Shown here piece by piece: positions 11,200-22,613 of a stretch of DNA of 64,000 nt. The translations under genes and the position numbers were made by a program. Position 1 is the first letter of the stretch; each line of letters opens with the position of its first letter. The DNA is from Dastarcus helophoroides (taxonomy: Eukaryota; Arthropoda; Insecta; Coleoptera; Bothrideridae). The stretch lies in NCBI GenBank assembly GCA_028583605.1, contig CM053329.1, positions 1,550,001 through 1,614,000 on the forward strand, given 5' to 3'. The notes below the pieces were generated by a model, which had not been told where the DNA came from, searched no databases, and was given only the letters and a program-made list of their open reading frames with translations.

Positions 11200-12461
11200 A
11201 GCTTAAACTTTTTGAAATTTAGACATTTCAAAATTTACATTATTTCTAAATTTTGACTTTTTAGTAAACATTTTGGTTTCAAGTTTTCGCTTTTTATCAG
11301 AATTTTGACTCTTTTATGAATATCGGTTTAGTAAAAAATTTGACAAAAAAATTTTCACTTTTTTCTAATGTCCATTTTTATCAACTTTTCTACTTTTTCT
11401 CAAATTGTTTTTTTTTTGTTAATTAGGCTTTAAACTCGACATTTCAAAATGTTGTCTAAATACGACAGAGAATTTTGACTGTTTTTTTTTTGTACATTTT
11501 GCTTTTCTCGAAATTTACTTTTTTACAATTGTGGACTTAAAAAAAGTTCCTTTTTTAATTTCGTCTCTTTTGTACATTATTAATTTTCTTTTGGAAAATT
11601 CGGCTTTTTTTGAAAAATTTGACTCGGAATTGAGCGTTTCTCAAATTCCAATTTTTTCTGAAAATTTTGTCTTGGAAAATTTTGGCATTTTAAAATATCT
11701 ACTTTTATTGTCAACATTTTCACCTTTTTTTAAATTGCTGCTCTTTTTCAAAATTTCGACTGATTTTAAATATTTAGATTTTTTTTATCAAATTTCGACT
11801 TTTTTAACAGTATAATTTATATCGAGGATTTCCACTTTTTTTTCGAAATTTTGACTTCTTTTAATAAGTAGATATTTGTTTTTTGAAAATTTTCAATTTT
11901 TTTTCTCAAATTTGCTTATTTAAAGTTCCAGAAACTGAAAATTGAATTTGAAGTAATACTGGATTATGGATTTATAATAAAAAAGTTAAAATCCACTTTT
12001 AAACTGGTATTTTGGAATCTCCATTTTTAACCAGAGATCGAGTTTTGTAATTAAAATGGAAATTTTGAGAGAAAAGGTAAACAATTCTAGAAAAAAAAAA
12101 CCCAATTTTAACTTCTACTTCCTAAATTTCAAAAACAAGTCCTTCCTTATGTCGATATCCTAGGATTAAAAAATTCCCAATTTTCACTAAAAGTTTGTAA
12201 AAAAATTTTAATGTTGAGAACAATTCTGGCAAAAATTGGCTTTAGGAAAAAGACTGGTTTAGGTTTAGATCGGAAATTTCGAAAAAGAGATAATTTATCT
12301 TTTTTTCGAAATTTGTTGACAAATAATCTAGAAAAAAGCTTACGATTTCTAAGAAATTTCTTCAGAAAAAGTTGAAATAAAAAAGAAACGAAAGTTGAAG
12401 TTAAGCATCAAAATGTGGTCGACATTTTGCGAAGAAAAACGAAGTTTTAAGATAGTTAAAA
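11200..12461. repeat. Periodic A/T-rich array (block 3)
   Basis: Runs of TTTTTGAAAATTT(C/T)GACTTTT-type units, T-rich to about 11930 and then A-rich to about 12460. The apparent reading frame at 11531-11815 (Phe/Leu/Ser-rich) is a by-product of the repeat. Confidence 0.55.
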
Positions 12462-12496
12462 AATCGGGTTGTGACGAAAAAAGTTTGGGAAACGCT
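12462..12496. mobile_element. hAT-type terminus remnant
   Basis: In inverse, the segment reads CAGCGTTTCCCAAACTTTT. This closely resembles the CAGCGTTTTCCAACC end of the hAT element ending at 28156 and the general CAG.GTTtcCCAA hAT signature. No matching second end or target duplication was identified, so it may be a solo end. Confidence 0.35.
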
Positions 12497-12516
12497 GGTA
12501 TAGACGGTTAAAAAAC

Positions 12517-12517
12517 T

Positions 12518-12589
<72 letters not shown>

Positions 12590-12590
12590 T
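12517..12590. repeat. (ATT)n microsatellite
   Basis: About 24 consecutive ATT units with a single interruption (TAG.TATT near 12540). Confidence 0.97.
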
Positions 12591-12599
12591 ATCGTTAAA

Positions 12600-13960
12600 T
12601 CTGATCTTCGCTTGTAATTACTTTTGTCCTTTAAAGTTATCTATAAGTGACACAACTGCATTTTTTTTTATATAAAAAAACAATTAGCTGGGATGTCTTA
12701 TATTTTGCAAATCCATCTTGCAATTAGTCAAAATTATGACCTTAAAATAAAATTTTCAACACAAAAGTAAAAGTTTCAGTTTTATAGCCAAAATGTTTAG
12801 AAAAAATTTAGATTTTTAATGTTAATCTTTAGAAAAGTAGTCTAAAATAGGAAAAGTTGCCCTAAATTTATTGAAAAAAAGTTCAAATTTACAAATGAAT
12901 TTCAAAATTTTGAAAAGACAATGGTAATTTATAAAAAAGACTGTTAACATTTTAATTTATGAATTTAAACTTCAATATTAGAATATATTTTTTTCCAAGT
13001 TTCAAATATACCTCAAGCATAAAATGTCCTCCAAATGTCGAAACCAATTTTAGGGATTTTTAATCCTTTCGGGACCACCTGCGATATATGTCTTATGAGA
13101 TTTTGATGTGCTCTGTTGGGTCAATTTTAACCCAAAATAGTGTGTAAATTGTTTATAGTGATCTTTTTCGAACATATGTCCTAAGAAATAACAATTTCGG
13201 GTTAAAATTCACCCAAGAGAGTACATCAAAATCTCATGGCACATATATGGCCCAGCATTTTCATTTTTTCATTTTTACTAAAAATTTCGAGGTTTATTAT
13301 TCAAAATTTTTAATCTCGAAAATTCGAATTATTTGTTTTTAATCTAAAAACTAAAATCGTAAATTTAATTTTTAAATTAAAAACAAAAAATTAGAATTTT
13401 CGAGATTAAAAATTTCAAGCTTAAACTCTATATTTTGAAAAAAAAAAATTTTTTTTCAATTTTCTGTGAACATGCAATTTGCGAATTCCTGAAAATAAAA
13501 ATTTGCTGTTTAAAATTTCACGTTTCAGCTCTTTAAGTTTTCATAAAATTTTCAACTTTTTTTCTCAGAAATTCAAAACTTCTGGAAACATGGAAATTTC
13601 CAAACTGAAGTGAGAAACTGAAAATGTATAAAAATTATATTGTTTTTGAAGAAATAAAAACCAAAACAAAATTTCGTAAAAAAATTCAGATTTACTAAAA
13701 TAAAATAAAAATTTTCCGGTTCAAAAATTTCACCTCTTAGCTCGTAAATGTGATTAAATTTCGAATATTCGAATTTTTGGTCAGAAATTTTACACTTTGA
13801 AAAAATTAGAATTTCAAAAGAAAACTAATTTACGTAATAAAATTGAGATTTCTGTAAGTTCTAATGTGAAATTTAGACTTTTTTTTTTAAATCCAACTTT
13901 GAACCCTGGATTTCCAGAAAAAATATAAGTCGGAAGAAAACTTCTAAATTTCTTCTCTAA
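12600..13960. repeat. Periodic A/T-rich array (block 4) with an embedded MITE
   Basis: Diverged AAAATTT(C/T)GA..TTT units of mixed polarity. A more complex 174-bp foldback sequence (13083-13256) is embedded. At about 13310-13420 the array itself forms an inverted repeat around AATTTTTAAATTAAAAACAA. Confidence 0.5.
13083..13256. mobile_element. Foldback MITE
   Basis: The left arm (about 13083-13140: GCGATATATGTCTTATGAGA ... GGGTCAATTTTAACCC) pairs with the right arm (about 13200-13255: GGGTTAAAATTCACCC ... CATCAAAATCTCATGGCACA). The arms run almost the whole length, leaving a loop of about 60 bases. There is no coding capacity and the superfamily is not clear; the TTTAATCC flank does not prove a TTAA target. 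Confidence 0.7.
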
Positions 13961-13972
13961 ATTGCTCAAAAT

Positions 13973-14105
13973 ACGGGGTCATCCATAAATTACGCCACAC
14001 AAATTTTATGACTTTTTGGAAGCCCCTCGTCCTTTTTCGGATGGTCACATTTGTATGAACTCCTCCTGGTGTGGCGTTACGCATTTCGCAATTTTCAATT
14101 TAGAA
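13973..14105. mobile_element. MITE fragment of the GGTCATCCATAAATTACG family
   Basis: Begins CGGGGTCATCCATAAATTAC and contains GGTGTGGCGTTACGCATTTC near its right side. This word set recurs, inverted and diverged, at 21655-21775 (CATGGATGGCCCCC with GTGTGATGTAATT), so the window has two members. The type is common in insect genomes and probably mariner-related. Confidence 0.55.
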
Positions 14106-15645
14106 ATTATTAAATTAAAACAGCACCTTAAACATTATTTTGTTTTTCTATTAAAAATCTTTTTCCATAAAATCAAGAACATTTTAGAAATTCCGCAAAC
14201 CATAGTAAATCAAATGAACTATACAAATTGAATCATCTTCTGTTCATGGATTTTAAACCCATTCCTTTATTTTATTTATGACTAGCACTTTGTTTTCGAT
14301 TTAGATAATGTTAGGAACATTCCATGTGTTGGTAATATTTTAAAGTTTTTCGTTAGATTTCGAGTGAAGAAAAATTTATTTATGCACTAGTTGATACCCG
14401 CGTCTTCATCTACATGAAAAAAAAGAAAGGATTCTTGGGTAATTTTTCTGAAAATTCGGGCTTCTTTGAAGAATTTAATTTTTATTGAAAATTTCGACAT
14501 TTTAAAATATTTAGTTTTTTCACGAAGTTGATCTTTTCTCGTTTGATTTCTAAAATTTCATTTTTTTCTCGAAATTGTGACTTGATTTTGAAAATTTCGA
14601 CTTTTTAAAAAATGTTGACATTTTTAAAATTCCACCTTATTTGGGTATTTCTTGATTTCTTTTTGGAACTTTTTAGTTGTTTTTGTAACTTGTCCTGATC
14701 CATTTTATTTTTTGAAAATTTCAACTTTTTTTGAAATTCACTTTTCAAAACATCCATTTTTTTTTGAATATTTTGAATTTATGTCGAAGTTTTGCAGTTT
14801 TTCGAAAATTTCGGCTGTTTTCAAATGTTTAACCTTATTTTTGAAAATGTTGCCCTCTCTTTATAGTTCTACTCGAAATTTAAGTTTTTTTGCAGATTGA
14901 CTGTGTTTAAATTCGATTTTTGATAGTTTGAAATTTTAAAAGTTTTATCTTTTGTAAAGATCGATTCTCTCAAGTTTTTTTAATTCGACCTTTTTAAAAA
15001 TTTTGACTTTCTCAAAATTTTGACTTTTTTCCAAAATTTTTACCTTTTCTCAAAATTTTGGCTTTCTAAAAATGATGACTTGTTTAAAAAGTCTGCCTTC
15101 AATTTGCATTGAAAATTCCTAAACATTTTTCGATATTTTTTTAAGCATTTTATCTTTATATTCTGAAAACTTTGAAATTCGACCTTTCTCATTTTGTTTA
15201 GTTTCCACTTTTTTTCAGAAGTTTATTAATCCAAGTCTTTTTCAGTTTTGCCTCGCATTTTGATTTATTTTCTGAATTCTGATTTTTTTAGGAATGTTTA
15301 CGCAGAATTTCGATCTTTTTAAAGTAGTGATTTTTTTTTTAATTTTGACATTCTATAAATTTGCTCATGTTGAAAAACAGACTTTTAAAAACGGCTATTT
15401 TTTTTAAAGAATTGCCACCTTGGCCCAACTTTTGACAATTTCTCGAAGTTTTGACCTTTTTTTGAAAATTGCTACTTTTTTTCGAGGTCTCAACTTGTAT
15501 GTAGTAAATTGAACTTTATTTGAAAAATTCTGTTTTTTCTTATTTTCACTGTTTTGAACAATTTAATTTTGGTTTTTTATAAATATGATTATGTTAATTT
15601 TTTTAATTTTAAACCTTTACCTTTTTTAAAAATACACTCATTCCT
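14106..15645. repeat. Unassigned sequence, then periodic A/T-rich array (block 5)
   Basis: 14106-14430 shows nothing recognisable. From about 14430 the GAAAATTTCGACTTTTT-type units resume and continue to the boundary of the 15647 element. The array resumes on the other side of that element at 19324, which suggests the element inserted into it. Confidence 0.5.
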
Positions 15646-16448
15646 CGATTTGCACGCTAGGTACGTTCTTGGAAAAATCGTGCAAAACGAAATCGTGTAA
15701 AACGTGACACAGAGTTCATACAAAGTAGACGGATATGTTCAATTAACATGAAAACGGTGTAATCGATCTAAATAAGACAAAGAAAAGTCTAAGATATTGT
15801 GGTGAGTCGAGTTCTACTAAACTGTTCTATTTCCTCGTTAGTTTATTTAATTGAATTTTATTCAATATTTTCTTGGAAATATTAAATCTACAAATATTGT
15901 ACTATATAAAATTTTTTTTGTAACATAACGTTTTGCGTGAGAAACAGATTTCTTAGCGTTCACAAATTAGATAAGGGTTATTTGTTAGGCCTGGTTTGTT
16001 TCAAGCACAGATACCTAAACTGAGTAAAATATCATGTTAGTTTTGAAAGACCGCTGAAAAGTAGAGTAATAAATAAGGGTAAAAGTGCCGATAACGTAGC
16101 AAATACCTCGGCAAGACTATGTGGACTGGAGGAATTTGACGTTCAAAAAACGCCCTTATAAACACGTACAATTGTAAGTTATTTAAATTTCAATTATCGA
16201 AGTAAAACTTGCAAGATAAAAGGACGACAGCATTCAAAAGGGGTTTGCAGTTTGATATGCACTTTAAGAATCCTTTTCAAAATTGATTTAAGGGCTAATT
16301 TGGATTAGAAATATTTAAATTAGTAGAAATTCTGCATTCTCATGCCCTCTAGCGAGATACAGAGGATGTCTTTCGGTCCCCAGAAGTTAAGGGTAGGGGG
16401 TGTGAACATAAAACACGAAAGACCAATTTTAAAATAGTCCGGTACTAC

Positions 16449-16640
16449 CCTTCGAGGAAATTAGTTTAAAAATTACAGTCAAGAACTAAACTTCGATGAA
16501 ATTAGTTTAAAAATTCTAGTCAAGAACTCAACTTCGATGAAATTGGTTTAAAAATTCTGGTCAAGTGCCAAACTTCGATGAAATTAGTTTAAAAATTATA
16601 GTCAAACACGGTACTTCGATGAAACTAGTTAGGCAAACGA
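16449..16640 (+). repeat. ~44-bp tandem repeat, about 4.5 copies
   Basis: Each unit contains CTTCGATGAAATTAGTTTAA followed by AAATT.(T/C)AGTCAAG. Starts are near 16450, 16493, 16537, 16577 and 16616. Units differ by a few substitutions. The repeat lies inside the 15647-19323 element. Confidence 0.85.
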
Positions 16641-18982
16641 GTACGAAATACGGGAGTTTAAAAATAAAAAAATTACTTCTGTTTGTGCTAATTAACGTGA
16701 ATGAACACAAAAAAAAAGAAACAACTTCTATTTCTGTTCAACGTGAAGTTCTTGTGCCATATGTGTGATGTTTGCTACGGGATAAATAGGCAAGTAAATT
16801 TAAATTGTCCCATGATTTTATTTGATGGTTTTTCGCTCTTATATGATTTAATTAACTTTTCCTAAAATTTGAGAAATACTTGTTCCTAATTCTGATCAAT
16901 ATGGGGTTGGGGGGCGTACAAAAAAAAAAGAGAAAGGAATTTAAAACTTCCACAACAAACCGAATGAATGAGAAAGTCGTTGTTAGAAAATTGTTATTGG
17001 GCCAAAAACCCTACCGCTGACTGGTGCAACTACCAGTCTCAGTTACAAAAAAAAGAGAGAAAAAAAAAACAAAAACAAAGAGAGTAGAAAGAAAAAAAAA
17101 AGACGAAAACAAATAAAGCAAATTTGCTTCAAAAATCTTCTATTTTCTTAAGGTCGTTCTTCGATGTTCTGCTGTTGGAAGCTGAGTTTCCAGGGGTTCA
17201 AAAAATCGATAACACCCATCACCGCAGGCTCGGTAACTGACAGCAGACATCTATATTAGGATTTGCTGATGATGTACTGTAAGTTCTCGAAACGTGAAAA
17301 ACAAGGAAAACCGGAACCGGTGTTGTAAGAAGGTTGTCTGAAGAACTTTCCAGACATAGACAAAGTCCCAACACATGTGAACCCCTGGGTGTGCTCCGCG
17401 GGAACGTACGCGTTAACACCCTAGAAGGAGTAGTAACCTCTTCTGGTTCTTGTTCTGGTGTACTCGCCCGGTCTGCCTTATCCGTGGGTCCCCTCATTGG
17501 TTACACGTCCAAAAAAAAGGACCCCCTATATAGGCCACGGAGAATTACAACACCGCGCGTCGCGATCGGGAAGCTTTTGAAAAATTACTAATTTATAGTC
17601 GCATGCCTAGATTTACTGTCAACATAAATTTACTAACGTAGGCGGACGAGCAGTATCAGCATCAGCTCTCGTTAGGGAGATGTTTGACGAAAGAAAGGAG
17701 AACTTCTTGCCAGTTTCTAACTTTAATTTCAATCTTTTTTACTAAGTCAAACTTAGCCATTTTCTTAGCCAGAAAACGCCCTTTTATTAGACTAGTAGCT
17801 GTAGAAATAGATGTAGTGTTAAAAGGGAAAATTCTGCTCAGGAAGTTTCTACGAAATCTGAACAATATTTCTAGTCTATTTTATGACACTGGTTTGAGTT
17901 CGAGTGATTGAGTTTGGTATGAGAAAAACAGAAAAACAAACAAAGGAACAAGTTAACAAAGGAAAGAAAGAAAGAGGAGAGAACAAGAGATCTGAAAGAT
18001 TGAATCAACATTTATAAATTTGATTTATTACGATAAATCCCCATTTCATTTCCAAGCTTGAGCTCCATTTTCTCGTAGCATTATCCTTTGGATATTGTTA
18101 GCTCAAAGCTTTAACAGGAAACTGTATGCTATGTGAAGTATGCTTGCATTAAGAAACGACAAAAACAAAAGAATTGGGGAATAAAACAGACACCTGAAAA
18201 TAGTTTGAGAACCTCTGTGTACAAACTTACCAGCGAACACCCACCGATAATCAGGTACAAAGTTAGCTGCATTTGGTTTGAAAACCTTCGAGTACAAACT
18301 AAATGGCCCAGCTGGGGAAAGCATTGCGATTATTACGGTTAAAATAAATTTTGGGAAATTTATAACCGACGCACCATATACGAGCGAAAGAGTTAGACAA
18401 ATAATGTCAGATTATTTGTGCTTAATGAATTCTCTTAATTTTTCTAAAGAAATATTTCTCTCAGATCTGTGTCCAGCAAATTTAAACAAGTTGAAACAAA
18501 CAGGTTCACTTTTATTTTGTTGTATTATGTTTAAGAACACTTGAAAATCACAAACTTGAAATTTTGTTGATTTATTTGTTGACCTATTGTAATAAAACGT
18601 TGAGGTCAATTGTTGTTTGAATTTGATAACACTTCCCTGTCGACTCTACGAGCTGGGGTTACAATTTATTGGAATAAAATAATTTTAAACACAACGTAGA
18701 CAAATTGGGTCCGAAAATCAAACGTAAATTATTCTTCGAAAAATTTTGAAAATGAGCAAAATTCGACAATTTTGAAAAACTATATACAATCACTGGTTAT
18801 GGTCAAAAACGGTTTCGGCTGCTCATCACAATATGTTCATTATAATCGTGTAAAATGAGATAAGGATTGAATAATAAAAGGGGCATTGGTTTATTCAATT
18901 TAATTTATTTTTGAACATTAAGAACGAAAACATTAATTAACAATATTCCTTTTAAATAAAAACAATAAAAAACATAAAAAAA
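16641..18982. other. Unidentified interior of the 3.7-kb element
   Basis: This stretch is more GC-rich than its surroundings between about 17140 and 17600 and has purine-rich tracts near 16920 and 17040-17100. The word GCTGATGATGTACTGTAAGT with CTCGAAACGTG (17266-17298) resembles the GATGATG...CGAAACG motifs of insect SINE or LINE tails. CCCTATATAGG at 17523 is TATA-like. Frames of 60-92 residues are present on both strands (17219-17497 minus, 17334-17591 plus, 17684-17911 plus, 18278-18544 plus), but none shows a domain I recognise, so I do not call genes. Confidence 0.35.
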
Positions 18983-19323
18983 TTAACAATATTCTGTACA
19001 AATAAAAACAACAGACTTCAAACATAAATAACCTTCATAACAACTACAACTTAAAAACCAGAAATCAAAATCAGCCTTTACCTTTCTTGTAAACTTTGTT
19101 AAGCTAGAATTGGCTAGAATTGACTTTAAAGTTTCTTCTTCTTCACGCACAATACCACATTTCAAACTTTTAAATGAGTACGTTCATCAATATAATAATG
19201 ATAAATGGCATAATGCAAAACTATCAGAATAAGACCTAACCAAAATTTATTGTTGTTGTGATTAAAAAATCATGTAAAAGCAAAATTGTGTAAATCGAGT
19301 ACCGTGCAAATCGAGGAACTGGT

Positions 19324-20085
19324 GAATTCACTTTTTTTTGTTGTTGAAAATTTCCACTTTTTTCAAACTGTTTATTTACTATTTCTCGAAGTTTTAACTT
19401 TTTTTTTGAAAATTCAGACTATTCGAAAAATTTTCACTTTTTTTGAAAAATTGATTATTTTTAAAATTGCGACCATATAAAATTATGAAATTCTCGAATT
19501 TTTTTCGGAATTTTCTACTTTCTTAAAATTTCAACTTTTTATCATAAACATTTCGGAGTTATGGCTTTTTTAGAATTTGAAGTTTTTTCGATATTTCTAT
19601 TTTTTTTTCAGAAGTTCGACTTTTTGTGAAAATTTCGACATTTTTTGTTGTGAAAATGTTAATCGTTTTCTCTAAACTTCCAATTTTTGTAGTATTAACC
19701 TTTTGAAAAATTTGCCTGTTCCAGAAATTTTTTAAATATTTTTGAGAAATTTAATATTCCAAATTAGGAATTTTTAAACTTTGAACGAATTGTATAAAAT
19801 AAATTCAAGATTTAACTAAATTTCGATTTTACAGCTACCATTTTAAAAAGGAGCATTTTTCAAGTTTAAACTGAAAAGTTTCAAAAAAAGTTTCTTCTCA
19901 AAATGTCGACATTATTTCCAAATTTTGATTTTGAATTAGAAATGTTGAGAAAGTCTTGTAGAAATTCAAAATTTCTTTGACCTTAATTCCTGCATTACAA
20001 CTTTAGTCTAGAAATTTTAACTTTAGATATGAAATTTCAACTTTAAATAAAAAAAAAAATCATGAAAAGGCAAAATATGCACTGC
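19324..20085. repeat. Periodic A/T-rich array (block 6)
   Basis: GAAAATTTCCACTTTTTT-type units resume exactly after the right inverted repeat of the 15647 element and fade near 20060. Confidence 0.5.
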
Positions 20086-20375
20086 TGATGATCGGCAAAA
20101 ATTTAGATAATTTTGTGTACACACATTGATCAACGATAGCAGCTCTCGACACTCATAGGCAGCTTTAAAAGCAATCTTATGTATTATTCATTACATAAAA
20201 ATTGCCTATCCGTTAATGCCCATTTATTACTATTTTAGAGGTTGAATTATGAGAAATCCTTTTTCCCACTCCCACCCGTATATGCACTGTTTTCTTTATA
20301 CCTTGCGAGCAGGATAGCTAGACCATATCAGTCTAGTGAACGGATATAACGAAAGTCGCGCCTGATTGCGCGCGT

Positions 20376-20425
20376 GATTGGTCGATTTCATATCCACACT
20401 AGTGTGGATATGAAATTGACCAATC
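20376..20425. repeat. Palindromic site P of the foldback family
   Basis: GATTGGTCGATTTCATATCC pairs with GGATATGAAATTGACCAATC around CACACTAGTGTG. The inner 24 bases are a perfect palindrome and the outer arms have one mismatch. The same site recurs at about 20763-20793, 36064-36113 and 36325-36374, with arms conserved although the flanks vary. It may be a binding or cleavage site of the element's recombinase, or a transcription factor site. That is an inference. Confidence 0.8.
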
Positions 20426-20522
20426 ATGGCATGCGATAAAGACGAATGTCATTTTTAGATTAAGAATTATACCATAGAATCTGTCAAACTGACTTCGGTA
20501 TTTACCAAAAAAGATATTTAAA

Positions 20523-20612
20523 ATGAGTGCTTTTAGTGATGAATCAGTAAACTTTATTCCAGCGGACATTTCTGAGGCTGCAAGTGAAATATTCAAGCTA
20601 TTATTAGCTTAG
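20523..20612 (+). pseudogene. Start of a XerD-like tyrosine recombinase (truncated, 29 codons)
   Basis: The frame reads MSAFSDESVNFIPADISEA and then ASEIFKLLLA before a TAG stop. Arthropod genomes carry many XerD-like tyrosine recombinase genes whose proteins begin with a similar FIP..IS.A......LLP segment before a KSK..Y helix. Here the similarity stops at LLL, where an internal deletion has evidently removed the SAM-like and catalytic R-H-x-x-R-Y domains. The position, after the P block in an element with recombination-site-like hairpins, fits this reading. The match comes from memory of a short segment, so the family call is only moderately secure; a chance 29-codon frame is the alternative. 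Confidence 0.45.
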
Positions 20613-20990
20613 AAATCAAAAGTAAATATAAATTTTGTTACGATAAATTTATGACCTTTCATTGACACATGGAAACTATATAAAATATATTAGAAACTGC
20701 AAATGTCACATGAAATAGTAGTTTGTACAACAAGAGCGGATATGATGTCAATTTCAATGTCAATTTCATATCCACACTAGTGTGGATATGAAATCGACCA
20801 ATCACGTCGCGATTTTGGTTATATCCGTTCACTAGACTGATATGGTCTATCTATCCTGCTCGCAAGGTATAAAGAAAACAGTGCATATACTGGTGGGAGA
20901 GGGAAAAATTATTAATTTGCTAAATCATATTTTAGTCTTTGATAGATCGTAGTCGTAGGAAAAATACGCTGTACAACTTGAGCGGATTGT

Positions 20991-21027
20991 CCATATCGCA
21001 CTCGAACTTCGTTCTCGTGCGATATGG
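20991..21027. repeat. Hairpin site Q of the foldback family
   Basis: CCATATCGCAC and GTGCGATATGG are perfect 11-bp inverted arms around TCGAACTTCGTTCTC, whose own inner bases (GAAC..GTTC) also pair. Copies lie at 25011-25045, 35826-35902 and 36538-36614; the last two have an extra hairpin inserted in the centre. Two short inverted arms around a spacer is the layout of lox/FRT-type recombination targets, although hairpins of other function look the same. Confidence 0.8.
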
Positions 21028-21078
21028 CCATCATATCCGCTCTTGTTGTACAAACTACTATTTTAGTCTATAATGCAC

Positions 21079-21262
21079 AGACCAATAGGTTTGAACATTT
21101 ATTAGATTCGAAGTTTGGAAACCAAATACCGGTTTCGATCTTGTTAGATCTCGTCAGTTTGGTATATCCAACTCGAATGCTAATAAATGTTCCGACAAGT
21201 AAGTACTAAAACATTCACAGGCGTCGAGCGAGTGACTTTTTAGTACTACCACCTATTGGTCC
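21079..21262. repeat. Small foldback repeat
   Basis: Nested inverted arms: GACCAATAGGT (21080-21090) pairs with ACCTATTGGTC (21251-21261), and GAACATTTATTAGATTCGAA (from 21093) pairs with CTCGAATGCTAATAAATGTT (to about 21192). The loop contains CCGGTTTCGATCTTGTTAGA. It starts directly after copy I of the P/Q family. Confidence 0.7.
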
Positions 21263-21295
21263 ATAGAGAAACTATGGCCATCGCCAACAATGTCG

Positions 21296-21580
21296 TATGC
21301 AAGAAGAATGCAACCTAGACTACAAATTCATGCAGCCCTCCAGGCGTGTATAGTGAATCATAGGTAGCTGAACTACCAACAGTTGAAACACTGCCCACCT
21401 AGCGAAGCGGTTGCTCTCTAGGAGCATATAGAATCCTTGTCTTCTGGGAACTCTCCTAGAGAGCAACCGCTTCGCTAGGTGGCAGTGTTTCAACTGTTGG
21501 TAGTTCAGCTACCTATGATTCACTATACACGCCTGGAGGGCTGCATGAATTTGTAGTCTAGGTTGCATTCTTCTTGCATA
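21296..21580. repeat. 285-bp hairpin: 128-bp arms differing by one base
   Basis: The left arm (21296-21424) and right arm (21453-21580) are inverse copies identical except for one extra C in the left arm (CTGCCCACCTAG versus CTGCCACCTAG), around a 28-base loop. The arms are far better preserved than anything nearby and less AT-rich, so the hairpin is either young or maintained by gene conversion. A transcript across it would form a long perfect duplex. No protein is encoded. Confidence 0.95.
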
Positions 21581-21654
21581 CTATTTTAGTGCTTACCTTC
21601 CCATCAACGCATAGCAATTCCATGCAAGTGTTGCCCGTCAGTCGGAGATTTATT

Positions 21655-21775
21655 AAGTACTAGATGTGACGTCACGAATCTTATGAATCATCTCTCCCTT
21701 TGTAACACTTTGTTGACGCCCTTCCTCCTTCTTAATGTGTGATGTAATTCATGGATGGCCCCCGATGCAATAAAC
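21655..21775. mobile_element. Second MITE fragment of the CATCCATAAATTACG family (inverted)
   Basis: Contains GATGTGACGTCACGAATC at the left and GTGTGATGTAATTCATGGAT with GGCCCCCGATG at the right. Inverted, the right end matches the start of the fragment at 13973. Confidence 0.5.
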
Positions 21776-21968
21776 ATGAAATTTTGAGAAAACTTTTGAT
21801 TCTTATTCAAAACATGGACATTTTTCTTAAAATTGCTAATTTAAAGTAATTTTTATAGATCTATTCTATTATTTCTATTTCGATCTAGAAATCGCCGTTG
21901 TGTTAAAAATTATTGAAACTTTTATCTTTATCTCCAAACTTTGATGTTTTTCTCAGATTTCCTATATA

Positions 21969-22611
21969 CAAGGTCTGATGTATGTATGCAACTTTGGATA
22001 ATTGTTTGCCACTTTCTGCTGATCTTGATTTTTTCGTTGCTTTTGTTTCATTGTTACGGTAATTAACTTTGTATTTTCAAATTACTTCAGTTTTTTTTTT
22101 TAAAAATTGCTTTCTTCCGTCTGCATTTGATAACATCAAATCTAAAAGGGTTAGATATGGAGAATTTCGAGAAATAATAAGTTCAACTTTTCGCTATTTC
22201 AATCTTTAATTTTTTAAGGCAATTTTTAAACATCTTTCAGCAGCTAACGTGAATTTGTTACCAGAAATAAACATAGCCATACTGGCAAAAACTTCATTTT
22301 AATTACTTAAGTATATTTAAAACTAACAATACAATATTAAGAAAAAGAATCGGTAAAATTATGAAAATAATATTATTTCTTGACAAGATTTGATATCGCC
22401 GAATGCAAAAAGGCATGTTGATTCCAAAAAAGCAAATGAAAACTACGAATATCATTTGAAAATTCAAATTTGGTTATCATAGCAACAAAACAAAAGCAAC
22501 GAAAAAAATGAAGATCATCGGAAAGTGGCAAACAAACAAATTTCAAAATTTTCGTCTACAATTTTTATTTAAAAAATTACAATCGATGTTTCATACATAC
22601 GTTGGACCCTG
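21969..22611. mobile_element. Mariner-type MITE, 643 bp, TA-flanked
   Basis: The left end CAAGGTCTGATGTATGTATG and the inverse of the right end (CAGGGTCCAACGTATGTATG) match, with TA on both sides (21967-21968, 22612-22613). A longer inner inverted repeat links TTGTTTGCCACTTTCTGCTG (about 22000) with the inverse of ATCATCGGAAAGTGGCAAAC (about 22515). This includes TTTTTTCGTTGCTTTTGTTT on the left, so the arms extend more than 100 bases. It has no transposase frame. Confidence 0.75.
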
Positions 22612-22613
22612 TA

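Larger units (their letters stand above)
15647..19323. mobile_element. 3.7-kb element with Tigger-like terminal inverted repeats
   Basis: The left end (CATTCCTCGATTTGCACG, then TTCTTGGAAAAATCGTGC) and the inverse of the right end (CAGTTCCTCGATTTGCACGG, then TCGATTTACAC) are inverted repeats. Their layout (TTCCTCGAtTtgCACG ... GTaCGTTCTTGGAAAA) is reminiscent of the subterminal regions of Tigger/pogo elements. Both sides are the same periodic array. The interior holds no recognisable pogo transposase. It holds a 44-bp tandem repeat and about 2 kb of unidentified, less AT-rich sequence. It could be a non-autonomous element with unrelated cargo, or a Tigger element further invaded by something I cannot name. 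Confidence 0.6.
20260..21064. mobile_element. Foldback element linked to a tyrosine-recombinase-like gene (copy I)
   Basis: The left end begins TTTTCCCACTCCCACCCGTA, and the right end finishes TCTTGTTGTACAAACTACTA. From the left come a conserved block with a perfect palindrome (site P), the words AATGTCATTTTTAG and TATACCATAGAATCTGTCAA, and then a short reading frame at 20523. An inverted copy of the P block follows (20717-20910, beginning TAGTAGTTTGTACAACAAGA), and then the Q hairpin and right end (20940-21064). The same P and Q blocks, in the same relative order, make up the copies at 24888 and 35793. This copy is therefore a rearranged, internally deleted member with an extra inverted piece, and it is the only one retaining coding sequence. 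Confidence 0.7.

Noticed and set aside
11531..11815. 94-residue Phe/Leu/Ser-rich frame
   Set aside because: Low-complexity reading of the periodic T-rich array.
17219..17591. Overlapping frames on both strands (85 and 92 residues) in GC-richer DNA
   Set aside because: Neither has recognisable motifs and they overlap antiparallel; kept as unassigned sequence rather than genes.
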